In this document: piece after piece, positions 1 to 12,263 of the stretch
How positions within the stretch are numbered: position 1 is the stretch's first letter
How the letters are laid out: every line of letters starts with the position of its first letter
Position numbers and translations under genes: made by a program
Assembly: GCA_030272155.1 (NCBI GenBank)
Contig: CP126195.1
Span: 2,835,001-2,899,000, forward strand
Origin: Tetradesmus obliquus
Taxonomy: Eukaryota > Chlorophyta > Chlorophyceae > Sphaeropleales > Scenedesmaceae
Direction of reading: 5' to 3'
DNA length: 64,000 bases
The notes under the pieces: generated by a model
The model's database searches: none
What the model saw: the letters and a program-made list of their open reading frames with translations, nothing else
What the model was told of the DNA's origin: nothing

Positions 1-221
1 GGATGACCTGTCATCGCGCGCAAGCAGCCAACAGCAGCTGTGCACAGCAGCAACAGCTTCAGCGGATGCGCTACCTGCGTGCTACTGCAGGTTCACACTC
101 CTGCTTAGCAGCGCCTCTGTGTGTGCAGAGCGCACCTGCTCGCAGCAGTCTCTGCTGAACCGAGCAGCAGCCTGCGCCACCGCGCCTGCATGCTCAGCAA
201 CAGCAGTGCTGCTGTTGACAG
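1..221. other. Left-edge sequence upstream of the first supported CCX exon
   Basis: No exon could be supported here. An open frame runs through from 121 into the CCX exon at 222, so part may be coding, but it has no family motif. The segment 201-235 is partly repeated at 521-556. Confidence 0.4.
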
Positions 222-1706
222 AGAGATTGCATTTGGCGTAAACCTGCGAGCAAATTGTACCGCAACTGCTGGTGTATCTGCCCATGCAGAGAGCCTGATA
301 CCTTATGCGGAGTGGTACTACTGCCATGTGGTGGCATCGGCTGCTGTGTTGCGCTGGATGTATGTGGTGAGCTACGCAGCAGCGCTTACGGCAGGCCTTT
401 TGAATGATGCCACCAGTGGGCTACAGCACAGCTGTAAAATCGGGCTGTGCAAGAAAAGCAGCGGAGAGCTGGCACATAGCATGCCTCACACCATTACAGC
501 AGCCTGTCCCAGCCTTGCCATATGCTGCTGTTGTTGACGTAGAGATTGCATGAGGATGCATGCAAGCAGGACAGCAACACAGCTGACAAGGCAAGCTGTG
601 GCTCTGTCTGCGTTTGTCAGCAGCCGTACAGCAGCTTCAAGCACCAGCCGCCCGCTTCTTAGAATCCGCACTGGCTGCAGCCGTAGTCAGTCCCTGCAGC
701 GCCCTGACCCAGCAAGTGTTGTATCACTACAATGCGGCTTGGCCTGCTGCTGCTGCTGCTGTGCAGGCTGCGGTGTGCTGCCTGCTGCCGATGGCGTTCT
801 GCCTGCTGGGAGACACGGCAGAGTTCTACATCGCGCCCATCATGGCACACGTGTCGCAGGCGGTGCCTAAGATGCGCCCACGCTTTGCAGGAGGTGCGGC
901 CAGCAGCAGGCTGCAGCAGCAGCTATGGCAGCAGCAGCTACGGCAGAAGGCTGCAGGGCCAGCAGTAGCACCAGCAGCAGCTACAGCAGCAGCAGCAGCA
1001 GCTGCATCAGCGGCAGCAGCGGCAGCAGCGGCAGCAGCGGCAGCAGCGTGTGTGTCGTTGGTGGGCATGCTCACGCCAGTGCATGCAGACGTTCTACTTG
1101 CAGGAATCAGCACAGCAACTGCAGCAGCGCTCTGCGCCTAGCAAGCGAGCAGCAGCTGTAGTGGTTGCCACAACATTGTAGGATTGCGAATCCCGAGTCG
1201 TTTGCAACTGCAACTGTTCGCTCGCCTGCCTCTGCAGTGACGTTTGTTGCACTGGGCAACGGCGCGCCTGACCTGTCCGCAAACATTGCCGCCATCAGTG
1301 CCGGCGAGGTCACGCTGTCAGCAGGCGCACTCACTGGCGCAGCCATGTTTGTACAGGTGCGGGCTTCGCTACCTCAGTATGCAGTATGCCCACCTGCTGT
1401 CGCCCCTTGCCGCCGCAGCCTCATTGAGCATGCATTATCTCAGTCATAGTGTGGTGTACACACATGTGTTTGTGCAGGCGGCTCATGCACACGCCTAGGT
1501 CTCCAGTGGGTAGCTGTAGCCCAGGTTGGCTGCCTGGTAGCTCCACAGGCTTGTTGCATAACTTGCATCTGCTAACGGCCCTGCAGGATGGCCTGCTGCC
1601 GTCCCTGGGTGCCAGCAGCGCCAACCTGTGCAATTGCACACATTGCATCCGTGTGTGTGCGACCCTGAAAGGAGTCTGCTCCTATCTTGGCCACCATTTT
1701 CTTACA

Positions 1707-1762
<56 letters not shown>

Positions 1763-4700
1763 AGTGCATCGTTGCTGCCGAGCTGGTGGCGCTGGCGGGC
1801 CCCCGCGGCATCAAGTGTGGGGGCGCCATGCTGCGTGACGTGGGCGTCTACTGCCTGGCTATTGCCTCAGTGCTCCTGGCCTTCGCCCTGGGCCAGGTGA
1901 GTACAAGAAGGGCAGTAAAAAGCTGCAGAGTCAGCGTATGCTGTGCGCTAGTTAGCTACAAAAGCAGCCCACTTTGGTGCATATGCTGGCAGCAGGCAGC
2001 AGGGCACCAATCTGCAAGTGCCTGTAGCTGCTGTTCAGCTGGCTGTGGAATCTCGACTCATGCCCTCATGCAACTGCCCGCCCATGTCCTCAGTGCTGCT
2101 GGCTTTCGCCCTAGGCAAGGCAGGTACAGCAACAGCTGCCTGCACAGAGCCAGCATTAACCATAGGCTAGTACAGGCTTTAGAAGCAGACAAACCTGTGG
2201 CTGTTACTGCAGTCGGCCGCAGGCCGCCACTCTGCAAGTAGGCACTGCGTGCTGCTGTTCAGCTGGCTATGGCATCTCGACCCATCTCCTTACGTATTTA
2301 TAAGCTTGGGTTGACTGTTGCTGTGGACTGTTGCTGGTGGCTGCTCCAGCCCCTGTCAGCACCCACCTACCTTTGCCCCGCGACATCCTGCGCTAGCCGA
2401 CAGTTCTATCTGCACCGCTCCCTGACAGTTCGTCACGCCATGTGCTGCATGCCTGCACTGCATGCTGCTGTGCTGCCGCAGGTGTCGCGCGCGTTTGTGG
2501 GCTGGGCCGTCGCGCTGTACGTCGTGTACATGGTGTGGGTCTTTGCAGGCGACGAGTGGCACCAGCGCGGCCGGCCCACCCCCCGCTTAGATGCGCGCTC
2601 CTTCAAAGCCATGCTGAGCAGCTACCTGCCGGGCGGCAGCAACAATAACAATAACAATGCGTTATTTGCACAGCAGCGGGCGTCCTGGTCAGGTGGAGGT
2701 GGGGTTGGCCCGCCCTGGGGTTCTGCTGCTGGTGGTTTAGGGTCTAGGCCGGGCAGCTTTACAAGCGGTGCGCAGCGGGTCAGCAGCGGGCTCGGATACG
2801 GTACTCGGGATGAGCTGGAGGAGTCTCTACTGCCCTGGGCAGTGGCAGAGGAAGAGCCAGACACATTTTATGCGGTTGGGGGTGGAAGCGGCATGCAGGG
2901 GGCGGCAGGGGAGGGGCAGCAGGGCTTTGCGCAGCTGCCGCAGTCGGTTGCAGAGCGGATAGCTGCAGCGCTGCAGCAGCAGCAGCAGCACGGCAGCGGC
3001 GGCGGCGCAAGTGGGCGGCCGAGCAGCGCCATCAGCGCACAGCTGAGCACAGAGCTGTCTGATTTTGGTGCAGCTACGCTAGCATCGCGGCGCGGCAGCG
3101 CCACTGGCGATGGCAGCAGCAGCATGCAGGGTGGCAGCCCAACATACGCCCCCGGCACCAGTGCCCCAGTAGGCTCGACATTCTTGCAACAGCAGCAGCA
3201 GCAGCTGCTGGCGATGCGCGGCAGCAGCAGCTACCCCCACCCAGCTACAGCCGCACCCGGCCGCACCAGCACGCCGCTGCTGCAGATGCAGCACTCGCAT
3301 CCGCCGCCAGGGGCCGTCACGCCCCAAACCCTGCACCTAAACCCTGCACTGCAGCCTGCGCAGCCGCACCTTGTTACAATGGGCAGTCACAGCTATCTAG
3401 ACCCTAAGACCTACAGGCAGCTGGTGTGGGCTGACCTGGCAGATGATGCCGAGGAGGAGGCAAGGCTTGAGCGGGACATTGCACGGCAGCTGCTGAGCAG
3501 AAGAGGTCCTGGCAGCTTCGGCGGCACAGGTGGGCGCTGCGCAGCGTTTGACATGAGCAACAGCAGCAGGTTTTGCCGACTGGTGTCTGTGCAGACTGAT
3601 CCGCGTCCTGCGTGTGGCCAGCAGCAGCAGGCTGTGCATGCCTGACTGACCTGCATGTGCCGCAAGTTGCACGGCAGCTGCTGAGCAGGAGGGGCCCTGG
3701 CAGCTTCGGCGGCACAGGTGGGCGCTGCAGCACGCCAGCAGCAGCAGCAGCAGCAGCAGCAGGATGTGGTGCAACTAGTATGCGCATGCATGCATACGTC
3801 AGGCGAGAGCCAACAGTAGCAGCAGGTGTTGCAAGCTGGTATGCGCACGCACGCATGCATGCATGGCGCGCGCCAGCAGCAGCAGGCTGTGCAAGCCTCA
3901 CTGACCTGCGTTTGCTGGGTGTGGATATGGCTTGTGCTGCATGTATGGTGTCCTCTGCTTCCTCCAGTGCTGCAGTCGCTCTGTACACTGGTGTACCAGA
4001 TGATGGTGCGGCATTTGGCAACATGCTGCTGCTGCATGTGTCTGCCTGCAGGCTCCTATCAACCGCCATCTGCTGCACAGCTGTTCTCCTCCACTCCGGT
4101 GACACCCCTCGCCCGGCATCAGCAGCAGCAGCAGCAGCGGCAGTCAGCTGCGCGGGCAGCTGGCAGCAGCCATGGGGAGCCGCCAGAGCAGCACGCAGCA
4201 GCAGCAATTGCTGCTGCATCTGCTGCAGAGCTGGAGTCTGGCCTACTATTCAGCCCCTTCGGCCCTGAAGCAGCACGCACCGCGCCTTCAACACCAACAG
4301 CAGCTGCTGACGAGGCAGCTGCTGCAGCTGCTGAGCTGGACTCCTCGCTGCGGCAAATACCTTCTTCAGCAGCTGCAGGTGGTGCTGCTGCAATCTGGCG
4401 CAGCAGGCAAGCAAGTGAAGCAGGCGGGGCCGTCGGCTCTCCACCTAACATGCAGCAGCAGCAGCAGCAGCAACAGCTGGTGCATGCTGCTGCTGGCGTG
4501 GACAGCTGGCGGCAGCTGCAGTGGGAGCTCACGCTGGGCAACTCTGCAGAGTGGCAGGAGGCGGGCGCGGTGCTGCAGGCGTTCCGCAAGGTGAGCAGCC
4601 AGGGGAGGTAGTGAGATGTGGTTCCCCCTGGTAACAAATCAAAACAGCCCGGAGCTGCGGGGAGTATGAGCAGCATTCAAGCGCGGGTTGGTGGCAGGGA

Positions 4701-5712
4701 TGGTGCTGGAGGCAGGGGAGGCGAAAAGGATGATGCCATCTACAGCCTTGCCTGTGTGGCTGTGGTCCCATTATGCATGCACAGTCTGCTAAGGACGGTT
4801 GCTGCGTGCAGCTCTGTGTCTGTCCTGCTGGCGTAACACCTGCAGCCCAAATTTTCCAAGTATCCCGCCCTGCCTGCTCTGCTGCTACTCTGTTACTTTG
4901 CTGATCTGTACCGCCAGGTCACGTTCCCGCTGCTGCTGCCGGCCTACCTAGGGCAGCGCCTGACCATCCCCTTTGCCAGCTCGGACGGCTACAGTAGGCA
5001 GTGGCTCATCGCTGCACTGCTGTGCTGCCCCCTAGCACTCATCCTATACCTCGGACTGCTCACAATGCCTGCAGTGCTCACTGCCTGCGGCTGCGGCGTG
5101 GCAGCAGCAGCTGCAGCAGCACTGCTGACAGCGTGGGACGCTGAGGGCCAGATGCCAGTGCAGGGGCTTGGCGGCAGTGCTGCTGCTGTTGTGCCTGGTG
5201 TGCTGGCAGTGCTGGCTTTCTGCATGGGCGTGGTGTGGATAGATACGGTTGCTACGGAGGTGGTGGGCGTTATAACATTCCTCGGGGGGCTTGCAGGATT
5301 GCCTGCAGGAGTGATGGGGCTGACGCTGCTTGCTTGGGGCAACTCGCTGGGCGATTTCTTCGGCAACCGCGCAATGGCAAAGGCAGGGCACGGCAGCACG
5401 GCCATCACGGCGTGCTTTGCTGCGCCGCTGTTTAACATGCTGATGTCGCTAAGCCTGGGGTTTAGCAGCTACCTGCACAAGCTGGGTGCTGCTGCTGTGC
5501 ACGTGCAGCTCACACCGGAAGTTGCGCTGGGCTGCGTGTTTCTGATGGGTTACAACGTTGTCATCATTGCCGTAGGGCGGCTTTGTGACAACCGGCTGCC
5601 GCCTTGGTTTGCGGTCTTTGCTCGTGCCTGGTACGCGCTTTACTTTGGGCTCTCGTTGTTCTTCGGGTTTTATGGCTCGGGGACAGCCACCGCCGCTGCT
5701 GCACAGAGCTAG
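222..5712 (+). CDS. CCX-type cation/Ca2+ exchanger (Na+/Ca2+ exchanger superfamily), 5' end incomplete
   Basis: Membrane antiporter expected to exchange Ca2+ (or another cation) for Na+, K+ or H+ at an organelle or plasma membrane. Proposed exons: 222-366 (or from 290), 767-893, 1238-1356, 1765-1896, 2482-3529, 4052-4590, 4918-5712; all phases agree. The alpha-1 repeat is split across an intron and reads AGVTFVALGNGAPDLSA around residues 90-105. The alpha-2 repeat reads GLTLLAWGNSLGDFFGN near residue 840. The early motif SLIPYAEWYYC also fits the family. About 10-11 hydrophobic helices flank a loop of roughly 480 residues rich in Gln, Ser, Gly and Asn; the family total is usually 550-650 residues, here about 968. 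The N-terminal exon(s) with signal or start codon were not resolved and may lie at or beyond the left edge. The stop is TAG at 5710-5712; a TGTAA motif, the usual green-algal poly(A) signal, lies at 6418-6422. Family assignment is firm, ion specificity is not. Confidence 0.9.
1708..1764 (+). repeat. (CTG)n microsatellite forming the 3' end of a CCX intron
   Basis: About 18 CTG units run directly into the CAG acceptor before the exon at 1765. There is no conventional pyrimidine tract between them, so the repeat itself occupies the polypyrimidine-tract position. The same arrangement recurs at other acceptors in the window. Confidence 0.9.
3667..3728 (+). repeat. Intronic echo of the CCX large-exon 3' end and donor
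   Basis: Copy of 3479-3540, shifted by 188 bases. It includes the last ~50 coding bases of the exon and the GTGGGCGCTGC donor context. The copy is imperfect (about 5 differences), so it is not an assembly stutter. Confidence 0.85.
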
Positions 5713-6740
5713 GTGTTTTGTGTGGTGTTGTGCCTGGTCATTGGGGCAGTGTGTGTTGACTCTGCGCTGGCTTGTGCAGCCGCGCCCTAATCACGGCGAG
5801 CTACTGTAGTGTGGCGTTGTGCCTGGCGTTGCTGCGGTAGCTATAGAACGGAAATACAAGCAAAAGTCGTGCTGTGCAGCTGCCTCGGGCCAACCGAGGC
5901 GGCGTTCACTCACGCGGTTGCTGCCAGCATACATGGCACGCTTTGCTTGCGGTGTTGATTGGGTTTGGTGGATGATGTGTGTGTACAGTATCATTTGGTG
6001 GCTGCAGCATGCAGCACTGCGCTGTCTGATGACGAGTAATGACAAAGCCTGGCTGTGATTTAATTACAAGTTGCAGCGTGCCTGACTCAGTGCTGCTGCT
6101 GGCAGTGCTTCAGTGCTGTATGAATGCTGAGAGAGGAGGGCTTCGGTGCTGCGACATTGCACTTGGTTGGCAAGATCTTTGTGGCAGCAGGCTGGCTTTT
6201 GCTGGCTGAATGGTCACTGCTGGCCGTGTCAGAAGTGGAGTGCTTGGCAGACAGCAGTGCATCTGTTCGGCTGACATAGCACTGCGGAAACCTTTAGGAT
6301 TGTGTGTTCGATAGGCTTGTGAAGTGCAAGGTTTCCAGACCTGGCGTATGTGCAGTGCCTGGCACTGCCAGGCAGGGTGCCAGGTCATCACTGTTCAAAA
6401 GATGTCATGACAGTGTCTGTAACGAACGAGGGCTTTGAATCGATGCTGGAAGTTTCTGGCTGCAACCATGGTTGTGAGTTTCCTCACTGAGTAGCCATCA
6501 AGGCGATCACGACCATAGTGAGCTCGCAGACGTTGTGCCTCTGTCAGAAGACGAGCGTACTCTTAACTGTGCGAGATCGCTGCCGTTCAACTATACAATA
6601 CGTTCATCACAGTACACAACCTACCTTGTATTGTCAGTACATCTTGCGGGTCCAAGCGGGTGCTTGCTGCTGCAGGCAAACACAGCTGCTACTGCTGGGC
6701 TGGTGCTGCTGCTCGCACAGCTTAACCCACAGCAGCAGCC
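5713..6740. other. CCX 3' untranslated/intergenic region and BUB3 upstream region
   Basis: No coding exon recognised. A TGTAA motif at 6418-6422 is a plausible poly(A) signal for the exchanger, leaving about 320 bases for the BUB3 promoter and 5' UTR. No clear TATA box. Confidence 0.5.
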
Positions 6741-9688
6741 ATGCTTGGCACGCCAGTGCAGCATCCTCCTAGAGATGGTATCACACGCCTACGATGGTCC
6801 AAAGGCGGCAGGCTGCTAGCAACATCCTGGGATGCGGTGCGTTGATGGCAGCAGCAACCCTGCAACGCTGTTGCATGCCTTGCGCATGTCATGCTGGTCA
6901 TCACGAATGCAGTGAAGGGGTGTTACTTTGCCTTCTGATTATCTGATGATGATACATTTGTATGTCTGCAGACTGCGCGGATATACGATGCTTCAGGCTG
7001 TTGCCAAGCTACCTTACGGGTTGGCGAGGCGCCCATATTGGATGGGTGCCTACAAGATGATGCCACTGCATTCGTTGGACAGCTAGACGGCAGTGTCAGC
7101 AGGTAATAAGCGCAGTGATGATGAATTGCAATTGCATGCAGCCAGAAGCACATGCAGCCGCATCCTTGCGCTGCTGAGCATTTATACACAGTTGTGCTGG
7201 AATGGTATCGCCACCGTCAACCAAGACAGCAAGTCATACCATCAGATATGGTGACGTTATGCAATGCTGCAGCAGCAGGCAACAAAGGGGTGATCTGCTG
7301 TGTTGAAGCCCTGTCATGCATGTGGAGGCAACTTGCCGCGTGCTGCTGCTGTGCTGCTGCTGTGCTGCTGCAGGCTGGACCTTATAACGCAGCAGCGCAT
7401 ACCCATTGGACAACATGCAGACGCCGTCAAGTGCACAGAATGGCTAGAATCAAAAGGTAGTGTGGGTTCCCGTGGCGGCAGCTAGATTAGCACTTGCCGC
7501 TGATGGGCAGTTGCATTGGTTGAAGCATGGCACCAGTGGCATTGTGTACCACAGCACGTGCCAGCAGCAGCGCGTGACAGCAGCAGCAAACTTGCATGTC
7601 GAACCAGCACCTGCACAGCTGGCCTGCTCTCTTGCAGCAGCAACAGCCACGACCTGCAGCTGCCACTCTGCTCTGTCCTTTGCAACAGCCGCCTCCCAGC
7701 CGCTGCGCACAGCCCGTTTGTGCTGCCACATCGTCACCCACGCACAGCTACAGCCTAATACTGATCCTGATCCTCAAATGCACTGCCACTGGCTGCCATT
7801 ACAATCACCATCAGACCACCATCCCATCTAACTCTCTGGTGCCAGGACCCACATATAACTATCCTCTCTCATTACAAACATCTCTTATCACTGCCCGCAG
7901 GCCTGCTGGCAACAGCCGGCTGGGACAGCACGCTGCGCTACTGGGACCCACATGTAACTATTCTCTTTCATTTGAATGCTTTTCTGCCCCGCAGGCCTGC
8001 TGGCAACAGCTGGCTGGGACAGCACGCTGCGCTACTGGGACCCGCGGGCGCCGCCGCTGTCTCCTGCAGTGCTGCAGGTGCAGCTGCCCGGCAAGGCGTA
8101 CAGCCTCAGCGCCACCAACAGCCACATCATAGCAGCCACCTCGGGGCGGCACGTGCACATCTACAGCTTAGACAGGTGGGCGCAGCTGCAGGCTGGCGTG
8201 AGATGCAGGGCTTTGTTGTGACACTTTGTGCGATGATTATGCATGTGCGGGAAGGGTTGCACTGGGTTGATGGGAGCTGCCCAGCTGCTGCAGCAGCAGC
8301 AGCGTAGCTTGCTGTGGTGCGCAAGCTCTGTGCATACAGTGCCAGATGCACTTATCCAACAGCAGCTCTCTTGCAGTCCCCTTTCTCACCACACACCCCT
8401 CCCTGCCACCATCATCGCCCGCCAGGCTTGACGTGCTGAGCCAGCCGCCGCGTGAGAGCAGCCTCAAGTACCAGACGCGCTGCGTGGCGGCCTTCAGCGG
8501 CGCGCCCAGCTTCGCACTGGGCAGCGTGGAGGGGCGCGTGGCCATGGAGGTGCTGGACCCAGCGCCAGCGGCGCAGGACGCCAAGTACGCGTTCAAGGTG
8601 AGTTACAAAGCAGGGTATGTATGGCAGTGAGTGTGAGGATAGGGCGTGTAAGTGTGGCCATGGAGGTGCTGGACCCCGCACCAGCGGCGCACCACGCGAA
8701 CTATGCGTTCAAGGTGAGTGAAGCCGCATGTTGATGTGCTGCATGGCCTCTAGAGATCCGTGTTGAAAGCTTGTAAAGCGTAACATGAGGACGAAACAGC
8801 TGAGTGCACCTCCCATAGGGAGGTGATGCATTAGCAAGGGAAGCGAGGCAACAGCTGCTTGTCCGGCCATCATCACTGCCAATCTGCCCTGCAGCTATGT
8901 AGCGTAGCGCTTGCATACGTATTGTCACCATCATGTGCCGCACTCGCACCACTCAATGCGTGTCTCGTGCAGCACATGGGCCACCTAAAACATAGAGGTA
9001 GAGGGTAGGTACATGTGGGTCCTGGCACCATTCAAAACAGTACGAGCCAAAACAGCATGAGCGCATGCACCGCCTATCTCCTTGCTGCTGCAGTGCCACC
9101 GGCGCAACGAGGCGGGCACTGACGTGGTGTTCCCGGTGAACTGCATCACCTACCACCCGCTGTTTGGCACCTTTGCCACTGGCGGTGGCGATGGCGTGGT
9201 CAACATCTGGGACGGCAGCAACAAGAAGCGGCTCTTCCAGGTGAGGCATGCTGACGGTATGTGGTCAACTCAAAGCAAGCATGGCTGCTGTGCGTATGTT
9301 AGCCTACTGATTGTACAGTTTGTTGAGGCATAAACATAGCAGCGTTTGGTCGGAGTAGTTGCGCTTCATGCATCTGTTGAATCGTGTGACAGCAAGGTCC
9401 GGGTACGGTGGTTTGCTTTGGGGGACTGACATTGCAACTGCTGGCTGTCATGTGCTGATGGACAACTCTAATGAACCAAATCGATGTCATTGTTGTCGCG
9501 TGCAGATCACTGGCTACCCCACCTCCATTGCATCCATGGCCTTCAGCCACAGCGGTGACACGCTGGCAGTGGCCTCCAGCTACATGTACGAGTTTGGGGA
9601 GCGCCAGGGCGGGCCCCCGGATGAGATCTACATCCGGCCAGTGACTGAGGCAGAAGTGAAGCCAAAGCCGCGCAAGGCGGCTGCTTGA
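6741..9688 (+). CDS. BUB3: Mitotic checkpoint protein BUB3 (WD40 repeat)
   Basis: Kinetochore WD40 beta-propeller that recruits BUB1/BUBR1-type proteins to MELT motifs and supports the spindle assembly checkpoint. Exons 6741-6836, 6972-7102, 7374-7456, 7995-8175, 8426-8597, 9094-9240, 9506-9688 join in phase to 330 residues; human BUB3 has 328. Diagnostic stretches are [43 protein letters not shown] and the near-terminal ASSYMYE. The start codon at 6741 is chosen because [20 protein letters not shown] leads directly into the first blade in an otherwise open frame. The intron before the exon at 7995 contains a decoy copy of that exon's start, the exon ending at 8597 has a downstream copy, and the C-terminal coding region is repeated twice after the stop codon. 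The identification is secure. Confidence 0.95.
7889..7950 (+). repeat. Upstream echo of BUB3 exon 4 acceptor and first ~48 coding bases
   Basis: Near-identical to 7983-8044 (offset 94), including CCCGCAG at the intron end. If this decoy acceptor were spliced to the previous exon and read through to the true exon, the frame would shift because 94 is not a multiple of three. Confidence 0.9.
8654..8720 (+). repeat. Downstream echo of BUB3 exon 5 3' end and donor
   Basis: Copies 8538-8604, including the GTTCAAG|GTGAGT donor. The copy carries several substitutions relative to the exon, consistent with drift without coding constraint. Confidence 0.88.
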
Positions 9689-9743
9689 GGGGGTGCAAGC
9701 TGCAGGGCAGTGCTGGGCAGTGGCTGCAGCTGCTGCTGCGGCC

Positions 9744-9926
9744 TCCAGACGAGATATACATCCGGCCAGTGACTGAGGCAGAGGTGAAGCGAAGCCGCGC
9801 AAGGCAGCTGCGTGATGGGCTTCCAGCCTGCAAAGCAATGCTGGGCACCGGCTGCAGCTGCAGCCTCTACATTCGGCCAGTGACTGGGGCGGAGGTGAAG
9901 CCAAAGCCGCGCAAGGTAGCTGCGCG
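9744..9926 (+). repeat. Two post-stop echoes of the BUB3 C-terminal coding sequence
   Basis: The segment 9617-9686, encoding [19 protein letters not shown], is repeated at 9745-9813 and again at about 9865-9926, with increasing divergence. Both copies lie in the 3' UTR after the TGA ending at 9688. Confidence 0.88.
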
Positions 9927-9930
9927 ATAG

Positions 9931-11319
9931 GGTGTAAGCTGCAGTGCGGCAGTGCCGGGCGGTGGCTGCAGCTGCAGCCGGCGTGCAAGTGAGTGCGAGC
10001 GCGAGTGGCAGAGCGTGTGAAGGTGCAGGACGAGGTTGGCAGGCCGCATATGCTGTGATCACACTTGGACGCCTTCATCAAGGGTTCTGCTGCAACTGAC
10101 GGTTACATACCTTGAACACGCGGTGCGGCTATGTAGTGGTGAATGCACCCAGGCTGTGGGCTCTAACTATGCCGCAGTCGGCTGGTTCCCAGATGTCCTA
10201 CTGGCAGCAGCTACTGCGTTGTCTGCTGGCTTGAGCACCCCGCCAAGTGAGTGGGAAGGTGGTTTGAATTTGTGTTTTTCTGCCAAGCACCTGCCGCCTG
10301 CTGGCAGGTGAGGCAGCTGCCATGCATGCTCAAAGCAAAGGCTATTGCCCTTGTGCAGGTCTTCACATCCATGGCTTAATCGGTAACATGTGATATGTAT
10401 GATGTTGCCACCTGGCAAGGGGTTTGTGTTGTCTTGAGAAGAAGTTGCGACCGTTGGGCTGCGACTTGTCTCATTTTAAAGGCAAAAAGCCCCCAAGGCA
10501 GTGTGCGGTAGCCACGCTGTGGGCTTGCGTTACCCTTACTTTCTTCGAACACAGGCATTTCTCTGTTACACAGCAGCGGCACGCACTGCCAGCAGCCCAA
10601 CCGCCACCACACAGTACAACACACCAATGCCTTTCAGGCTGCTCAGAACACAGCAAGCAGCGCAGACACAACAGCACGCATGGGTGTGGGAATGTCCTTG
10701 CGGCAGCACCCTCTCCATACTCTGCAGATTTAGCCCAGATGTCAGTGCACTGCGCAGTGCATGCATGCACTGTCAGTGGCAGCAACGGCACAGAAGACGA
10801 TGCTCATAACACCAGCAGGAGCTGCAGCATAGGGCTGCACGCTGCTGGGCTCCACAAAATAAGCCAGATGGCAGTTGTATTGCCATACATGCATATCTCC
10901 CTTCTCCTCACCTTCCTGCACAACCATTGTGGCGTGTGGGATGTAAATGAATGACCAGTACTCAGAAGCAGCCCATATTGGGTACAAGAGAAGGAAGTAA
11001 GGTCACTGCTTGACTCCAGCAATCACACCAAACACAGGCAAGCCTTTCACGAATCGCTGCATGCAATGCAGATCACACTAGCACTCGCCCACATCACATG
11101 CACGCCCGCTTTCAGGGCACAACGCTCGCAAACCTCAGCGCTGAACTCACACACAGTGTGTGTGCCACGGCCGCATGTGCGTGCAGCACAGCACAGCACA
11201 TCAGGGCGTGCAGGTGACGCACCATCCTGATATAATATCATATCAAGTCGCCATTGCAATCACAATCATGCCTGCCACAAAGGCAATTTGATCATCGTTC
11301 ATCGTTTGAGTCAGCCGCT
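9931..11319. other. Convergent intergenic region
   Basis: Lies between the 3' ends of BUB3 (+) and the P-domain-like gene (-). No exon, RNA gene or family motif was recognised. It should hold both 3' UTRs. Confidence 0.5.
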
Positions 11320-12060
11320 TCAGCCGCTCTGTGTCGCGTTGCCGGTCATCATGGCCCTGAACTGGCCTTGCCCTGGGTGGCTCAGCGCCTGCTTGAACTG
11401 GCCCATCTTGCCCATGAGGCCAGCCAGTGCAGCCTCGGGGTCGCTCACGGCCTTGGCCATCGGGTGCAGGCTGGCCAGGTTGGACAGGAAGGCCATCTTG
11501 CCGTGCACCACCTGTTTTGCAGCAAAAAAAGGGTTTACAGTGCAGGAGTGTGGGGTTCAATATATTGGGCATTGCAGGGCAAGAGCAGAATCAGCAGCAA
11601 GCATAGTGTGTGGAAGGGTCCATGTTGGACAGGAAGGCCATCTTGCCGTGCACCGCCTGTGGTTGATGAGGCAGGAGTGTGCGGTGCAGGATTGTAGGAG
11701 ATGGTTTGTGTCTGAGCATTGCCGGGTAAAGAGCAGCAGCAGAGGGTTGATTGGCTGTGGTTCTAACAAATTGATGCATGCCAGCCAGGGCAGATTTGTT
11801 TCAAGCTACATATGCCAACTGTGCTGCACTGTGGTAATATTGCTGGAGCATGTTCACCAAGTAGCAGAGAAGGGCAGAGGCAAGTGTAAAGTGGTGCGCA
11901 AACCAGCACCGCCTGCAGCATGCTGAGTGCGTGCAACACGCTGCATCATTGTGGCACCAGTGTGCTTGTTGCTGCAGCTGTCCAGCCTGTCTCACCTCTG
12001 AGGGTGTGGGTGTGGCCTTGACCATGGCCGCCAGCTTGTCCAGAGCAGCCTCCAGCGCCT

Positions 12061-12101
<41 letters not shown>

Positions 12102-12231
12102 TGTCAGCAGCAGCAGGCTTTAACAAACATGCAGCTGTATGCCTTTTCAAGCAGCTGGCTGGAATTTGTCACGGGCGTCTGGCCGCTACTCACTGCACTG
12201 GCTGATGCACATAGGACGGCTGCATGATCAG

Positions 12232-12263
<32 letters not shown>

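Noticed and set aside
826..1113. Many open frames of poly-Ala, poly-Ser, poly-Leu, poly-Cys or poly-Gln on both strands
   Set aside because: CAG/CTG runs are open in all six frames and create false coding regions throughout the window.
6418..6422. TGTAA motifs as mapped poly(A) sites
   Set aside because: Five-base motifs occur by chance about once per kilobase; only mentioned as candidates near gene ends.
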